Assembly: GCF_001310955.1 (NCBI RefSeq)
Contig: NZ_BAZX01000018.1
Coordinates: 1-64,000 of the forward strand
DNA from: Marinifilum fragile JCM 15579
GTDB lineage: Bacteria; Bacteroidota; Bacteroidia; Bacteroidales; Marinifilaceae
Length of the DNA: 64,000 bases
Reading direction: 5' to 3'
The notes under the pieces are model-generated. The model had not been told where the DNA came from, made no database searches, and saw only the letters and a list, made by a program, of their open reading frames with translations. The position numbers were made by a program, and so were the translations under genes. Position 1 is the stretch's first letter. Every line of letters starts with the position of its first letter. This document shows positions 53,936-63,646 of this stretch, piece after piece.

Positions 53936-55177
53936 ATGAAATTCGATAACATTATAATAGGTGGTGGGTTAAGCGGACTCACATGTGGAATTAAATTGGC
54001 GGAGCAGGGAAAAAAATGTGCGATTGTTTCATCTGGTCAAAGTGCAATTCATTTCTTTTCGGGTTCCTTCGATCTATTGGGTAAGGTAAATGGTGAAGAG
54101 GTTGCAAATCCTTTGGAAAGCATGAAAACCTTATCTGAGACTCATCCTTATAAAAGGGTAGGTTTGGATAAAATAGAACGATTAACAAATGATGCTTTGC
54201 ATTTGTTGGTACGTGCAGGTCTAAATTTTACTGGTCAAGCCGATAGAAATCATTTTACCTTAACGCCAATGGGTATAATGAAACCAACTTGGTTGACCCT
54301 AAGTGATTTTACCTGTTTCGATCATAAGGACAGTTTTCCTTGGAAAAAAGCAGTAATCCTAAACTTTAGCGGATTTCTTGATTTTCACACTTTGTTCATT
54401 AAAGATGGGTTAAAAAAGTTCGATGTTCATGCGCAAATCAAGAATGTTTCGATGAAACAGTTTGAAGCAATTCGTAGAAATCCTAGCGAAATGCGTTCAA
54501 CCAATATTGCCAAAGAATTTGATAAGGAAAATGCCATTGATGAATTTGCCAAAAAAGCAAATGTTCTAAGTGATGGATTTGATGTAGTGATTCTTCCTGC
54601 TGTATTTGGATTGTTTAATAAGACAATTGCAGATAAGCTAAAAGAGAAAATTGAAAAGCCAGTTCTTTTGTTACCAGCCATACCTCCGTCAGTTCCTGGT
54701 ATTCGCACACAGATTACATTGCGTGAAAGATTTCAGGAATTAGGAGGAACATACTTGTTGGGAGACAATGTTGAAGGGGGAGTTTTTGAAAATGGCAGAT
54801 TGTTGGAAATCAGAACCATTAATCATGGAGATATAAAATTTGAGGCAGACCAATTCATTTTGGCAAGCGGAAGTTTTTATAGCAAAGGAATTGTGGCAAC
54901 TCACGATAAATTATATGAACCAATTTTTGGTTTAGATATCGATGGCGACAGCAATCGTGAAAAATGGTTTGATGAAAAGATATTTAACGATCAGGCATTT
55001 ATGCATTATGGTGTAAAAACCGATCAGAATTTTAGAGCGTTGATGAATGGTGAACCTGTAGAAAATTTATATGTGGCAGGTTCAGTGTTGGGAGGAGCAA
55101 ATCCTCTTAAAGAAGGAAGTGGAGCAGGTATAAGTTTACTTACATCTCTTCATGCGGCTGAACAAATTTTAAAATAG
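53936..55177 (+). CDS. glpB: Anaerobic glycerol-3-phosphate dehydrogenase subunit B
   Basis: A 413-residue flavoprotein subunit from the ATG at 53936; the frame is open upstream into glpA, but this start gives the canonical N-terminal MKFDNIIIGGGLSGLTCGIK with the FAD dinucleotide-binding GxGxxG. Other landmarks are CAIVSSGQSAIHFFSGSFDLLG, PAVFGL, PAIPPSVPGIR and the C-terminal NLYVAGSVLGGANPLKEGSGAGISLLTS, all typical of GlpB. It contacts GlpA and GlpC in the membrane-bound complex. glpA and glpC are 8 and 7 bases away, so all three are translated from one message. Confidence 0.95.
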   Translation: MKFDNIIIGGGLSGLTCGIKLAEQGKKCAIVSSGQSAIHFFSGSFDLLGKVNGEEVANPLESMKTLSETHPYKRVGLDKIERLTNDALHLLVRAGLNFTGQADRNHFTLTPMGIMKPTWLTLSDFTCFDHKDSFPWKKAVILNFSGFLDFHTLFIKDGLKKFDVHAQIKNVSMKQFEAIRRNPSEMRSTNIAKEFDKENAIDEFAKKANVLSDGFDVVILPAVFGLFNKTIADKLKEKIEKPVLLLPAIPPSVPGIRTQITLRERFQELGGTYLLGDNVEGGVFENGRLLEIRTINHGDIKFEADQFILASGSFYSKGIVATHDKLYEPIFGLDIDGDSNREKWFDEKIFNDQAFMHYGVKTDQNFRALMNGEPVENLYVAGSVLGGANPLKEGSGAGISLLTSLHAAEQILK

Positions 55178-55184
55178 CAGGACA

Positions 55185-56443
55185 ATGAAAAAGGAAATAT
55201 TTGAACCATATAACGTTAGTGAGAATAACTTTGAGCAATGTGTCAAATGTACAATCTGTACCGTTTATTGTCCGGTGTTGGAAGTAAATCCTGATTATCC
55301 AGGCCCAAAGCAATCTGGCCCAGATGGCGAACGAATGCGATTAAAAGATCCTGTGTTTTATGATGAGGCCTTGAAGTTGTGTTTAAATTGTAAGCGTTGC
55401 GAAGTTGCCTGTCCATCGGGAGTTAAAATTGGCGATATAATCCAATCTGCTCGCATAAAGTATAGTAAAAGCAAGCCAAAGCTTCGCGATATGATTCTTG
55501 CGAATACCGATATTGTAGGAACCATGCAAGTACATTTGCCCCAATTGTGAATACTGCAGTTGCGCTTAAGCCAGTCCGTAAAGTAATGGATAGTGTGCTA
55601 AAGATCGATCATCATCGTATGTTTCCAAAGTATACAGGTTTGCGTTTTGAAACTTGGTATCGCAGATATGCTGAAAAGAAACAGCAGGGTTTCAAAAAGC
55701 ACGTTAGTTATTTCCACGGCTGTTATGTGAATTATAATTTTCCTCAGCAAGGTAAAGACTTGATTAAGTTAATGAATGCTGCGGGTTATGGTGTGCACCT
55801 TTTGGAAAAGGAAAAATGTTGTGGTGTTGCATTAATTTCTAATGGATTAATTAAACAGGCAACCAAACAAGCCAAACACAATGTTGAGGCATTTAAAAAA
55901 TCAATTGTAGATAAAAAGATGCCAGTAATTTCAACATCTTCAACTTGTATATTTACCATTCGCGATGAATATCCTCATTTATTGGGTGTTAAAAATGAAG
56001 AAATAAGGGATGAGAGTGAATTGGCAACCCGTTTCTTATTTCGTTTAATTGATGAAGGAAAGCTAAAGTTAGTGTTCAAGAAGGACTACAAAAAGAGAAT
56101 AGCGTATCACACCCCTTGTCATATGGAAAAATTAGGCTGGTCTATTTATTCAACTTCGCTTCTTAGAATGATACCAGGTGTTGAATTGGTTAATCTTGAA
56201 TCGCAATGTTGCGGAATTGCAGGAACTTATGGATTTAAGAAAGAAAATTATCAAACCTCTCAAGAAGTTGGTAAACCTTTATTCGATCAGATAGAAAACT
56301 CTAAGGTTGATTTTGTAGCCACAGATTGTGAAACTTGTAAATGGCAAATAGAAATGTCAACTTCTAGCAAAGTTCAGCATCCAATATCTATTTTAGCAGA
56401 GGCGATAGATGTTGAAGCAACAATGAAACTATGGCAAAAATAA
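55185..56443 (+). pseudogene. glpC: Anaerobic glycerol-3-phosphate dehydrogenase subunit C, interrupted by a one-base frameshift
   Basis: Membrane-anchoring Fe-S subunit that passes electrons to menaquinone. The first frame (55185-55550) has both 4Fe-4S motifs: CVKCTICTVYCP (Cys19/22/25/29) and CLNCKRCEVACP (Cys66/69/72/76). The second frame (to 56443) has the two CCG domains: KEKCCGVALIS and SQCCGIAGTYGF. They join at TTT, 55535-55537: one more T gives FAPIVNTAVALKPVRK, which matches the E. coli GlpC junction as I remember it (FAPIVNTATSLKPVR). Restored length is about 419 residues. As given, the protein would stop after the Fe-S half and GlpABC would be cut off from quinone. With glpA and glpB intact, a sequencing error is the simpler explanation. 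Confidence 0.88.
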
Positions 56444-56484
56444 ACGATTAGCAGAGCAAAATATTTTATTTTTAAGTTAGGTTA

Positions 56485-56534
56485 ATGCCGCAATTATTGG
56501 ATTAGTTTGATCCATTGATTGCGGCATCTTTTTT
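56485..56534 (+). terminator. Intrinsic terminator of glpABC
   Basis: ATGCCGCAAT (56485-56494) pairs with ATTGCGGCAT (56518-56527), and an inner TGGAT / ATCCA pair extends the hairpin; then C and six T. Confidence 0.85.
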
Positions 56535-56604
56535 GTATCACTATTGGTTTGAAATTTATCAGGATATACAGGTGTGGTGTGAGAAAAAATAGGAGAATCC
56601 CTAC

Positions 56605-56635
56605 TTGTGAAATTCAACGTGGCAATCTATTTTTA
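56605..56635 (+). promoter_or_regulatory. Candidate promoter of the POT transporter gene
   Basis: TTG at 56605-56607, a 20-base spacer and TATTTTTA at 56628-56635, near the Bacteroidota consensus, 51 bases before the ATG at 56687. Confidence 0.4.
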
Positions 56636-56686
56636 CCACCAAAATTGCGGACAACGATACCTTAAATAAACTAAACAAAGAATAAA

Positions 56687-58087
56687 ATGAGTGCAGAACA
56701 AGTGAGTACGGGAAAAGAAAAGTTCTCAAGAGCCTTTTGGGTGGCCAACTCTGTTGAGCTTTTGGAAAGAGCAGCATACTATGGAGTTTTCATTGTAATA
56801 ACAATATACCTTTCAAGAATATTAGGCTTTACTGATATTGAAGCAGCAATGATTTCAGGTCTGTTTTCAGCAGGTTTGTATCTACTACCAACATTTAGTG
56901 GCGCCTTAGCAGATAAAATGGGTTTTAGAAAAGCCTTGTTGTTGGCTTTCACATTACTAAGTATTGGTTATGCAGGTTTAGCAATTTTACCAACCATGTT
57001 GGAAGCTGCTGGTTTGGTTGAGTATACCGAGGTAACCAAATTTACTGGATTGGAGAAAACAGGTTGGAAATGGATGATTGTACCAATTGTTATTGTGATA
57101 ATGGTTGGAGGATCGTTTATTAAGTCAGTAATTACAGGAACTGTTGCTAAAGAAACAACAGAATCGAATCGTGCAAGGGGATTTTCTATTTTTTATATGA
57201 TGGTAAATATCGGTTCATTCTCGGGAAAAACCATTGTAAAACCATTGCGTGAAGCCATGGGGAACGAAGGATTGGTAAATCTAAACTTCTTCTCGGCAGC
57301 AATGACTTTAATCGCTGTTTTTGCAGTATTCTTCTTCTTTAAAAGTTCTAAAACTGAGGGTGAAGGAAAATCATTAAACGAAATTTGGCAAGCATTAACA
57401 AGAGTAATTGCGAATGGTCGTTTGGTAGCATTAATTCTTATTGTTACAGGATTCTGGATGGTGCAGCATCAATTGTATGCAACCATGCCTAAATACGTGT
57501 TGCGTATGGCAGGTGAAGGAGCATCTCCATCATGGTATGCTAACGTAAACCCATTGATAGTGGTTTTATCCGTTGGCTTAATTACTCAGATTATGGCAAA
57601 ACGCACTGCACTTCTATCCATGACAATTGGGATGTTTATTATGCCAGTTTCTGCATTGTGTATGGCTGCGGGTAACTTGCTTGATGTAGAGTCAGTTGAT
57701 TTGGGATTTTTCAGCATGCATCCTGTAGCATTTATGATGATTGTTGGTATTGTATTCCAGGGGTTGGCAGAATCGTTTATTTCACCTCGATTCTTAGAGT
57801 ATTTCTCACTGCAGGCGCCTAAGGGTGAGGAAGGTTTGTATCTAGGATTTAGTCACTTACATTCATTTGTATCTTCTATTTTAGGTTTCGGATTATCGGG
57901 AGTTCTTCTTACAAAATATTGTCCTGATCCAACATTATTCGAGTCAAGAGCAGAATGGGAAGTAGCATCGTCAAATGCACATTACATTTGGTATTATTTT
58001 GTTGGAATTGCTGCAGTATCAGCCATAGCCTTAATTGTTTATGGAAGAATAACTAAAAAACTAGATGCACAGAAAGTTGCACAGTAA
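56687..58087 (+). CDS. POT/PTR2-family major facilitator transporter (probable peptide transporter)
   Basis: A 466-residue inner-membrane protein with about 12 hydrophobic segments. The POT motif ELLERAAYYG (ExxERxxYYG, residues 24-33) is complete, and FSIFYMMVNIGSFSG matches the second PTR2 signature (FYxxINxGS). These motifs mark proton-coupled di/tripeptide transporters, although Bacteroidota POT members may carry other small substrates. It has its own promoter and terminator and follows glpABC, but glycerol 3-phosphate transporters (GlpT) have different motifs, so the neighbourhood need not mean co-function. A peptide importer would fit the peptide-uptake reading of the surrounding SusCD loci. 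Confidence 0.85.
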   Translation: MSAEQVSTGKEKFSRAFWVANSVELLERAAYYGVFIVITIYLSRILGFTDIEAAMISGLFSAGLYLLPTFSGALADKMGFRKALLLAFTLLSIGYAGLAILPTMLEAAGLVEYTEVTKFTGLEKTGWKWMIVPIVIVIMVGGSFIKSVITGTVAKETTESNRARGFSIFYMMVNIGSFSGKTIVKPLREAMGNEGLVNLNFFSAAMTLIAVFAVFFFFKSSKTEGEGKSLNEIWQALTRVIANGRLVALILIVTGFWMVQHQLYATMPKYVLRMAGEGASPSWYANVNPLIVVLSVGLITQIMAKRTALLSMTIGMFIMPVSALCMAAGNLLDVESVDLGFFSMHPVAFMMIVGIVFQGLAESFISPRFLEYFSLQAPKGEEGLYLGFSHLHSFVSSILGFGLSGVLLTKYCPDPTLFESRAEWEVASSNAHYIWYYFVGIAAVSAIALIVYGRITKKLDAQKVAQ

Positions 58088-58111
58088 AAAAAATCAAATA
58101 TTATATATCAT

Positions 58112-58137
58112 AAACCGTCTCTCATGAGGCGGTTTTT
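58112..58137 (+). terminator. Intrinsic terminator of the POT gene
   Basis: AACCGTCT (58113-58120) pairs with AGGCGGTT (58127-58134) with one wobble, then a T-run. In the rest of the gap to 58396, TTTG at 58322-58325 with ATTTTTTG at 58344-58351 is a possible weak promoter for the sigma gene. Confidence 0.75.
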
Positions 58138-58395
58138 TGTTTTGTAATATTTTGTGGATGCATTCTTTGATATGATTGGCTCGTATATGTATTGGAAAAA
58201 CCTACATTGAAGTGAATAAGGTTTGAGATAAGTTAAATCAGCTTGTAAGTAATTTAATATTAGCGGAATAATGATGTTAGATTATGTAAGTAGTTTGGGT
58301 GCAAATGTCCAGTCTTTTTACTTTGAAATTTTCACTTTATAAGATTTTTTGCATCTTTGACCAACCTATATTAACCACCTAAGAAAACTAAACCC

Positions 58396-58968
58396 TTGAA
58401 AAATCATACCAAAAATATTGATTTTCTGATTCGAAGATTATCGCTAGATTCTGATGAACGTGCTTTAGATGAACTCTTTCATATTTATTACGACAGACTT
58501 TTAACAGCATCCTTTGTGTTAGTAAAAAGCAAAGATTTGGCAGAGGAAGTTGTAGCTGATGTATTTTATCAAGTTTGGCAGAATAGAGAGAAATTGCAAG
58601 ATGTTAAGAATCTCGATAATTATCTGTTCGTAAGTATAAAGAATCGTTCCTTGAATTATATCAGCAAAGAACAGAGAGTCGGTAAGGATTCTATTGATGA
58701 GGTGGTTTCAAATAAAATAAGCGAGGACAATACAGCCGAGGATGCAATTATTGCAAAGGAATTACAAGATAAAATTATCCATAGCATTGAAAGTTTACCT
58801 CCGAAGTGTAGAGAGGTTTTTCTTTTGATTCGCTTTGAGGGTATGAAGTATAAAGAAGTGGCTGAAAAACTGAACGTATCTGTAAATACAGTAGATACGC
58901 AAATGGGTATTGCGATTAGGAAGCTTACAGAAATGATAGGTTACCAGGGGAAAAGCAAAAAAAAATAA
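58396..58968 (+). CDS. FecI-type ECF sigma factor (locus 6), TTG start
   Basis: A 190-residue ECF sigma factor. There is no ATG before region 2, and an in-frame stop lies 24 bases upstream, so translation must begin at the TTG at 58396 (MKNHTKNIDFLIRRLSL). Region 2: LFHIYYDRLLTASFVLV, AEEVVADVFYQVWQNREKL and YLFVSIKNRSLNYISK; region 4: LPPKCREVFLLIRFEGMKYKEVAEKLNVSVNTVDTQMGIAI. The recognition helix ends in MGIAIRKL rather than SRALKQL, so promoter choice probably differs from loci 2-5. fecR follows after 68 bases. Confidence 0.9.
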   Translation: MKNHTKNIDFLIRRLSLDSDERALDELFHIYYDRLLTASFVLVKSKDLAEEVVADVFYQVWQNREKLQDVKNLDNYLFVSIKNRSLNYISKEQRVGKDSIDEVVSNKISEDNTAEDAIIAKELQDKIIHSIESLPPKCREVFLLIRFEGMKYKEVAEKLNVSVNTVDTQMGIAIRKLTEMIGYQGKSKKK

Positions 58969-59036
58969 ACTTTTTTCATTTTTCTTTAGTGGAAGATGGA
59001 AAAAGCACTGTCTTAAAAATGAACTACTAGAATATA

Positions 59037-60056
59037 ATGACGGAAATGAATCATATACATCAAATAATAGCAAAGTATTTTGCTGGAGAAATCTCTGAAG
59101 AAGAGATGGGCCAATTAAGGGGGTGGCTTGAATCTTCAGCAGAAAACCAAAAGCTTTTTGATGATTTAAAACAAGGCTGGGAAGGACTTACTTTGCAAAC
59201 TTCTTCAGAAGAAAAAAGTCGTGTTTTAAATAAAGTTAAGGGAAGAATTAAAGTTGAGCAGGCTGATGAAAGACCGGTTAGAAGATTGTTTGGTGCCAAT
59301 TGGTATCGTGTAGCAGCTTCTGTATTAATCGCTGTATCTGTTGGAAGTCTTGCCTGGAATCAAATAAGTGAGCCATTTTCATGGATGAATACCATAGGCT
59401 ACGAAGTAAGAGAATGTGATGCAGGAAAGCAGACAGACTTTTTATTGGCTGATGGTTCTCACATATACATGAACGGTGATTCTCGTATGAAATTCAAATC
59501 TGATTTGGAAGGTACGGAACGAAATGTATACATGGAGGGAGAAGCATTTTTCGATGTGGCAAGAGATGAGAGCAAACCTTTTGTGATAGATCTGGATGGA
59601 GCTGAGGTGAAAGTTTTGGGAACCTCTTTTAATGTAAAAGCATATCCCGAAGATGATTGCATGGAGACTTCGGTTATTACCGGAAAAGTAGCTTTTACTC
59701 ATAGCCACAAAGGAGAAGAGGAAGGTTTTCATCTGGTACCTGGACAAAAAGGTGTGATCAACCACAACGAGGAGTCAATGGATAGATTTCAAGTGGATAA
59801 TCAGCTTGATATTGCCTGGATGAAACGAGGCTTACTCTTTGTAAATACACCTTTGTCTGAATTGACAAAGACATTATACAGAACCTATGGTGTAAAATTT
59901 AAACTGACGGATGGTAGTCTGAAGGATTTGAAAATTACAGCCAGCTTTGAAAATGAAAAATTAGAAGAAATTATGAAGATTCTTGAAATGACCAATGAAT
60001 TCTCTTATAAAATTGAGAAGGATAGGGTTGTTATCGGGAATAAAAACGAGTTCTAA
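59037..60056 (+). CDS. FecR-family anti-sigma regulator, short form (locus 6)
   Basis: A 339-residue anti-sigma factor with a sigma-binding N-terminus, a transmembrane helix about 90-107 (YRVAASVLIAVSVGSLAW), the main FecR block (KQTDFLLADGSHIYMNGDSR, GEAFFDVARDESKPFVID) and a DUF4974 C-terminus (FKLTDGSLKDLKITASF). It lacks the first FecR-like segment (the PGSNKA...LADG part) that the four other FecR proteins here carry between the helix and the main block, which explains its roughly 50-residue shorter length. It pairs with the sigma at 58396 and the SusC at 60197. Confidence 0.92.
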   Translation: MTEMNHIHQIIAKYFAGEISEEEMGQLRGWLESSAENQKLFDDLKQGWEGLTLQTSSEEKSRVLNKVKGRIKVEQADERPVRRLFGANWYRVAASVLIAVSVGSLAWNQISEPFSWMNTIGYEVRECDAGKQTDFLLADGSHIYMNGDSRMKFKSDLEGTERNVYMEGEAFFDVARDESKPFVIDLDGAEVKVLGTSFNVKAYPEDDCMETSVITGKVAFTHSHKGEEEGFHLVPGQKGVINHNEESMDRFQVDNQLDIAWMKRGLLFVNTPLSELTKTLYRTYGVKFKLTDGSLKDLKITASFENEKLEEIMKILEMTNEFSYKIEKDRVVIGNKNEF

Positions 60057-60083
60057 TCTTGCAGGAGGAGTCCTGGTTAGTAC

Positions 60084-60186
60084 TCAAAAAAAATACCAAA
60101 GAGTGGCAGCTCTCCGGTATTTTAACTAACATGTAGTAAATTTACTTGTCAAGTAAAAAACTAATCGAAATAGCAGGAGCTATTTC
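60084..60186 (-). ncRNA. Possible antisense RNA opposite the susC leader (locus 6), divergent
   Basis: On the minus strand a long stem with two mismatches (arms 60110-60122 and 60091-60103, loop CTGCCA) is followed by a run of eight U. A second, perfect stem (GAAATAGC at 60167-60174, GCTATTTC at 60179-60186) is 43 bases further on, a wider gap than in loci 2-5, and there is no TAnnTTTG box at the susC start. The terminator part is convincing; the rest is weaker than in the other loci. Confidence 0.35.
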
Positions 60187-60196
60187 AGCTAGCATT

Positions 60197-63100
60197 ATGT
60201 ACGACAAAATTAGGAAAAAATATTCATTTGCAGCAAACAAAAATTTAAATGTTTGTAATTCATCCCTTTTTAAGAATGGATGTAAAGAGCTAATGAAGTT
60301 ATTTTTAAGTCTGATTTTTGTCCATTTTTCTTTCCTTTCATTTTCACAAGCTCAGGAAATATCTACTTCCAGGCTTACTCAGGGGATGAGCTTGGAAGAT
60401 TTCATTTTGGAAATTCAAGCGCAAACAGATTTCACTTTTGTATACAATCCGGAAATAATTGAAGGAATAGCTATTACCATTCCGTCGGAGGAGAGAGTAA
60501 GTTTGCAAGAGATACTCGGAATGGTTTTGAGTCCGCTTGGCTTCACTTTTATTCTCTACCGTGATAAAATCATATTAAAGAAGATGGACGGGCCAATACC
60601 CATGTTGCAATTAAAAGCTTCCAATAAGATTGATGCTGCCAGATTGGTTCGTATGGGGAAGATGGTTGTGGGTAGAATTCTGTGTGATGAGGATAGTCAG
60701 CCAATTGTTGGTGCCTCTATTCGAGTGAAAAATGAATTTAAGGGTACCGCAAGCGATAAGGATGGTTACTATAGTATAAAATGTTTTGTGGGTGATACCA
60801 TTGTTGTATCTGCCATAGGTTTTGTGCGCAGTGAAAACATCGTCGGTCTCAAAATGATTGAAGATATTAGGCTCAATACAAATGTGATAAACTTACAAGA
60901 GGTAAACATTGTTGGATATGGAGAAGAGGCGAAAGAGGAAAAAACTGGAGCTATAAGTACCCTTTCTGCATCAATGACTGGTGAAATTCCGAATGATTTT
61001 GATGAGATATTGGCTGGCACCGCAAGTGGTGTGTGGATGCAAAAAAACTCTGGAGTTCCAGGTGGAGCTTCAACCATAGCCATCAGAGGAGTTACTTCCT
61101 TGCAACCTGATGCCAATAGTCCTTTAATTGTTGTAGATGGCGTTCCTCTTTTTAATACAGAGGAAAGTTTGAATCAGATTAATATTTTATCCTCTTCGGG
61201 GATTCCGCTTTTGGGTTTGGCTGATAACTACGTTTTTAACGATCTTCGAGAATCCAATTATTTTCAAAAGAATGGCTTAAACATGATCAACACCGAGGAT
61301 ATTGAATCCATTAGTGTGTTGAAAGATGCTTACTCTACTTCGATCTATGGATCCAGAGGTGCTGCGGGTGTTATTTTAATTACAACAAAGCAGCCAAGGA
61401 AATTTGGACTGAAAGTAAACCTTTTGATGGAAGCTGGTGTATCCAAACCTGTTGGAAAACCGAACCTGATGAATGGTGAAGAATATGCTCAATTCTATTC
61501 CAACTATTACAGTCAGTTAAAGAAGAGAGAGGTAATTTTTCCAGCCAGCACAAATACCAATTGGTATGATAAGGTGGTGAGAAATGCCAAAAGTAATAAG
61601 CTGGCCTTCTCTATTCAGAATAAAAAGCACAATGGATACCTGTATTTTAGCTTCTCACATTTAAATCAGGAGGCTTATATAAAAGGTGCCGATTTTAAAA
61701 GATATACCGGAAGGTTCAATTTCAAACAAAACATCAACAAACATTTAAAATTAGGAGCTAACATTTCAATGACATCTGAGAAAAACAATTCTCTTTTGGC
61801 TCCTAAAATATATCGCGACGCCATCCTTAAGGCTCCCAATCTTAGTGTGTACGATGAAAGAGGGGATTATAATTTTTCAACGGAAAACAATCCATTTGGA
61901 ATATATACGGAGAACCCTGTGGCAATGGCGCTAAACGATAAGGGGGAAGCTTTGGATAACTATGTGATTTCAAATATCTATGCTGATGTTAAACTCACGG
62001 ATTGGCTTTCTTATAAGTTAGATTTGGGAATTAATTTCATAGAGACCGATGCTTTTGCTTCCTATAGAAATAGTGATTCTCCTGATAAAAAAATTACAAT
62101 CGAAACAGATGGGTATTCCAGAAAGTTTGTAATTGCCCATATGGTGAGCGGGCATAAATCATTTGGAGAACATGCTTTTAAGTTCGTGCTTGGGCAGAGT
62201 TTTGAGGAGTCAAGACAAAAGGAGAAAGAACTGAACTATGAGAGTGCTTATCAAATAACCAATAGGAATGCATATAACCTTGTTGATTATTCCAGCGACA
62301 GAAGAAAGTATGCCTTGGCATCATGGTTCGGAAGGGTAAACTATAATTATAAGCAAAAGCTGTTTGCCGGATTGAGCTACCGTGTTGATGGATCTTCTCG
62401 ATTTAGTAATGATAATCGATATCAAATTTTTCCTGCATTTTCGGCAGGATGGATTGCTGTGAATCAAAGCGATGAGGAGTTAATTAACCACTTAAAGCTT
62501 CGTGCAAGCTTTGGATATTCAGGAGTAGAGCAATCTACTTATACCTATGGTGCCTTGAGGACTTATGAAACGCATCAAAATGATTTAACCTATGGGAAGA
62601 AATCCATTTATACGGAAGCAAATGGTTCAAATCTGAATCTATCATGGGAGAAAACGGAAAATTTTGATTTTGGGGTGGACTTTAGTCTATTGAAAAACAA
62701 AGTGAATGCCTCGCTTGATTATTATTCCAAGAAGGTAAACAACTTGCTATTGTTCACCGATGTGCCTGCGGTTACAGGATATACAAAGCAGTGGATCAAT
62801 GTTGGGGCCATGAAGAATACGGGTGTTGAGCTAACACTGGATTCCCGTTTAATAAACAGTACATTCAAATGGGACCTGTTTCTTACAGCTGCCTTCAATC
62901 GCAACGAAGTTTTGGAATTGAATCAAGCTGGATATGAGGTTTGGGGACAAGACCAGGCTTACAAATATTTTAAGGAAGGAAGGGAGGCAGCTCAGTTTTA
63001 TCTATACGATTGGGCAGGAGTGAATCCGACTAATGGAAATCCGTTGTGGAAATATGCTGACGGTAGTCTAAGAGAGACTCCGCCAACCAATATGGAAAAT

Positions 63101-63646
63101 AGAAAGACTTTTGGTTCCGGTATGCCTAAGTATTCAGGTGGAATTAGCAATGTGTTTTCTTTTAAAGGTGTGGAATTAAGTACTTATTTTGTCTTTGCTG
63201 AAGGTAAAAAATTAATGAACGGTACCTCTGCGATTTTGCATACTTATACCACAACCGATGCTTACAATTTATCTAAAGATGTAGCAAACTACTGGCGTGA
63301 GAATGGGGATGTAACGAATCAGCCGGCCTTATTCAATCCATCCATTACTAGCCAGAACAATTATACTACCAGTCGAACAAGTAGTCGTTTTTTCGAGGAT
63401 GCATCTTTTCTTCGAATGAAGAAACTTGTATTGGCTTATCATTTACCAAAGAAATTTGTGAATAATTTGAAACTTGAGGGAATGAAAGTATATGCCCAGG
63501 CAACAAATCTGTTCACAATTACCGGATATTCTGGTGCTGATCCCGAAGTGAGTGCTTTTGGACCTTCATCATTATTGTCAGGTTACGATGAGGTAACCAT
63601 GCCTCAAGCTAAAACATTTAGTTTGGGCCTAAGAATTAGTTTATAG
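60197..63646 (+). CDS. SusC/RagA-family TonB-dependent receptor with STN domain (locus 6)
   Basis: Outer-membrane receptor, 1149 residues from the ATG at 60197. A TTG further upstream is less likely; the ATG at 60293, right before MKLFLSLIFVHFSFLSFSQA, is a possible shorter start. STN domain (MSLEDFILEIQAQTDFTFVY), carboxypeptidase-D-like domain (VGRILCDEDSQPIVGASIRV), a TonB-box-like NIVGYGEE, plug with SVLKDAYSTSIYGSRGAAGV, barrel ending LGLRISL. It is clearly a different lineage from the receptors at 19804, 30258 and 40398: the plug and CPD domains diverge, and a spacer (KASNKIDAARLVRMGK) separates STN and CPD. Its SusD is presumably the gene starting at 63970. Confidence 0.93.
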   Translation: MYDKIRKKYSFAANKNLNVCNSSLFKNGCKELMKLFLSLIFVHFSFLSFSQAQEISTSRLTQGMSLEDFILEIQAQTDFTFVYNPEIIEGIAITIPSEERVSLQEILGMVLSPLGFTFILYRDKIILKKMDGPIPMLQLKASNKIDAARLVRMGKMVVGRILCDEDSQPIVGASIRVKNEFKGTASDKDGYYSIKCFVGDTIVVSAIGFVRSENIVGLKMIEDIRLNTNVINLQEVNIVGYGEEAKEEKTGAISTLSASMTGEIPNDFDEILAGTASGVWMQKNSGVPGGASTIAIRGVTSLQPDANSPLIVVDGVPLFNTEESLNQINILSSSGIPLLGLADNYVFNDLRESNYFQKNGLNMINTEDIESISVLKDAYSTSIYGSRGAAGVILITTKQPRKFGLKVNLLMEAGVSKPVGKPNLMNGEEYAQFYSNYYSQLKKREVIFPASTNTNWYDKVVRNAKSNKLAFSIQNKKHNGYLYFSFSHLNQEAYIKGADFKRYTGRFNFKQNINKHLKLGANISMTSEKNNSLLAPKIYRDAILKAPNLSVYDERGDYNFSTENNPFGIYTENPVAMALNDKGEALDNYVISNIYADVKLTDWLSYKLDLGINFIETDAFASYRNSDSPDKKITIETDGYSRKFVIAHMVSGHKSFGEHAFKFVLGQSFEESRQKEKELNYESAYQITNRNAYNLVDYSSDRRKYALASWFGRVNYNYKQKLFAGLSYRVDGSSRFSNDNRYQIFPAFSAGWIAVNQSDEELINHLKLRASFGYSGVEQSTYTYGALRTYETHQNDLTYGKKSIYTEANGSNLNLSWEKTENFDFGVDFSLLKNKVNASLDYYSKKVNNLLLFTDVPAVTGYTKQWINVGAMKNTGVELTLDSRLINSTFKWDLFLTAAFNRNEVLELNQAGYEVWGQDQAYKYFKEGREAAQFYLYDWAGVNPTNGNPLWKYADGSLRETPPTNMENRKTFGSGMPKYSGGISNVFSFKGVELSTYFVFAEGKKLMNGTSAILHTYTTTDAYNLSKDVANYWRENGDVTNQPALFNPSITSQNNYTTSRTSSRFFEDASFLRMKKLVLAYHLPKKFVNNLKLEGMKVYAQATNLFTITGYSGADPEVSAFGPSSLLSGYDEVTMPQAKTFSLGLRISL

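Noticed and set aside
56687..58087. The transporter after glpABC as GlpT
   Set aside because: It has the POT ExxERxxYYG and FYxxxNxGS motifs, which GlpT lacks.
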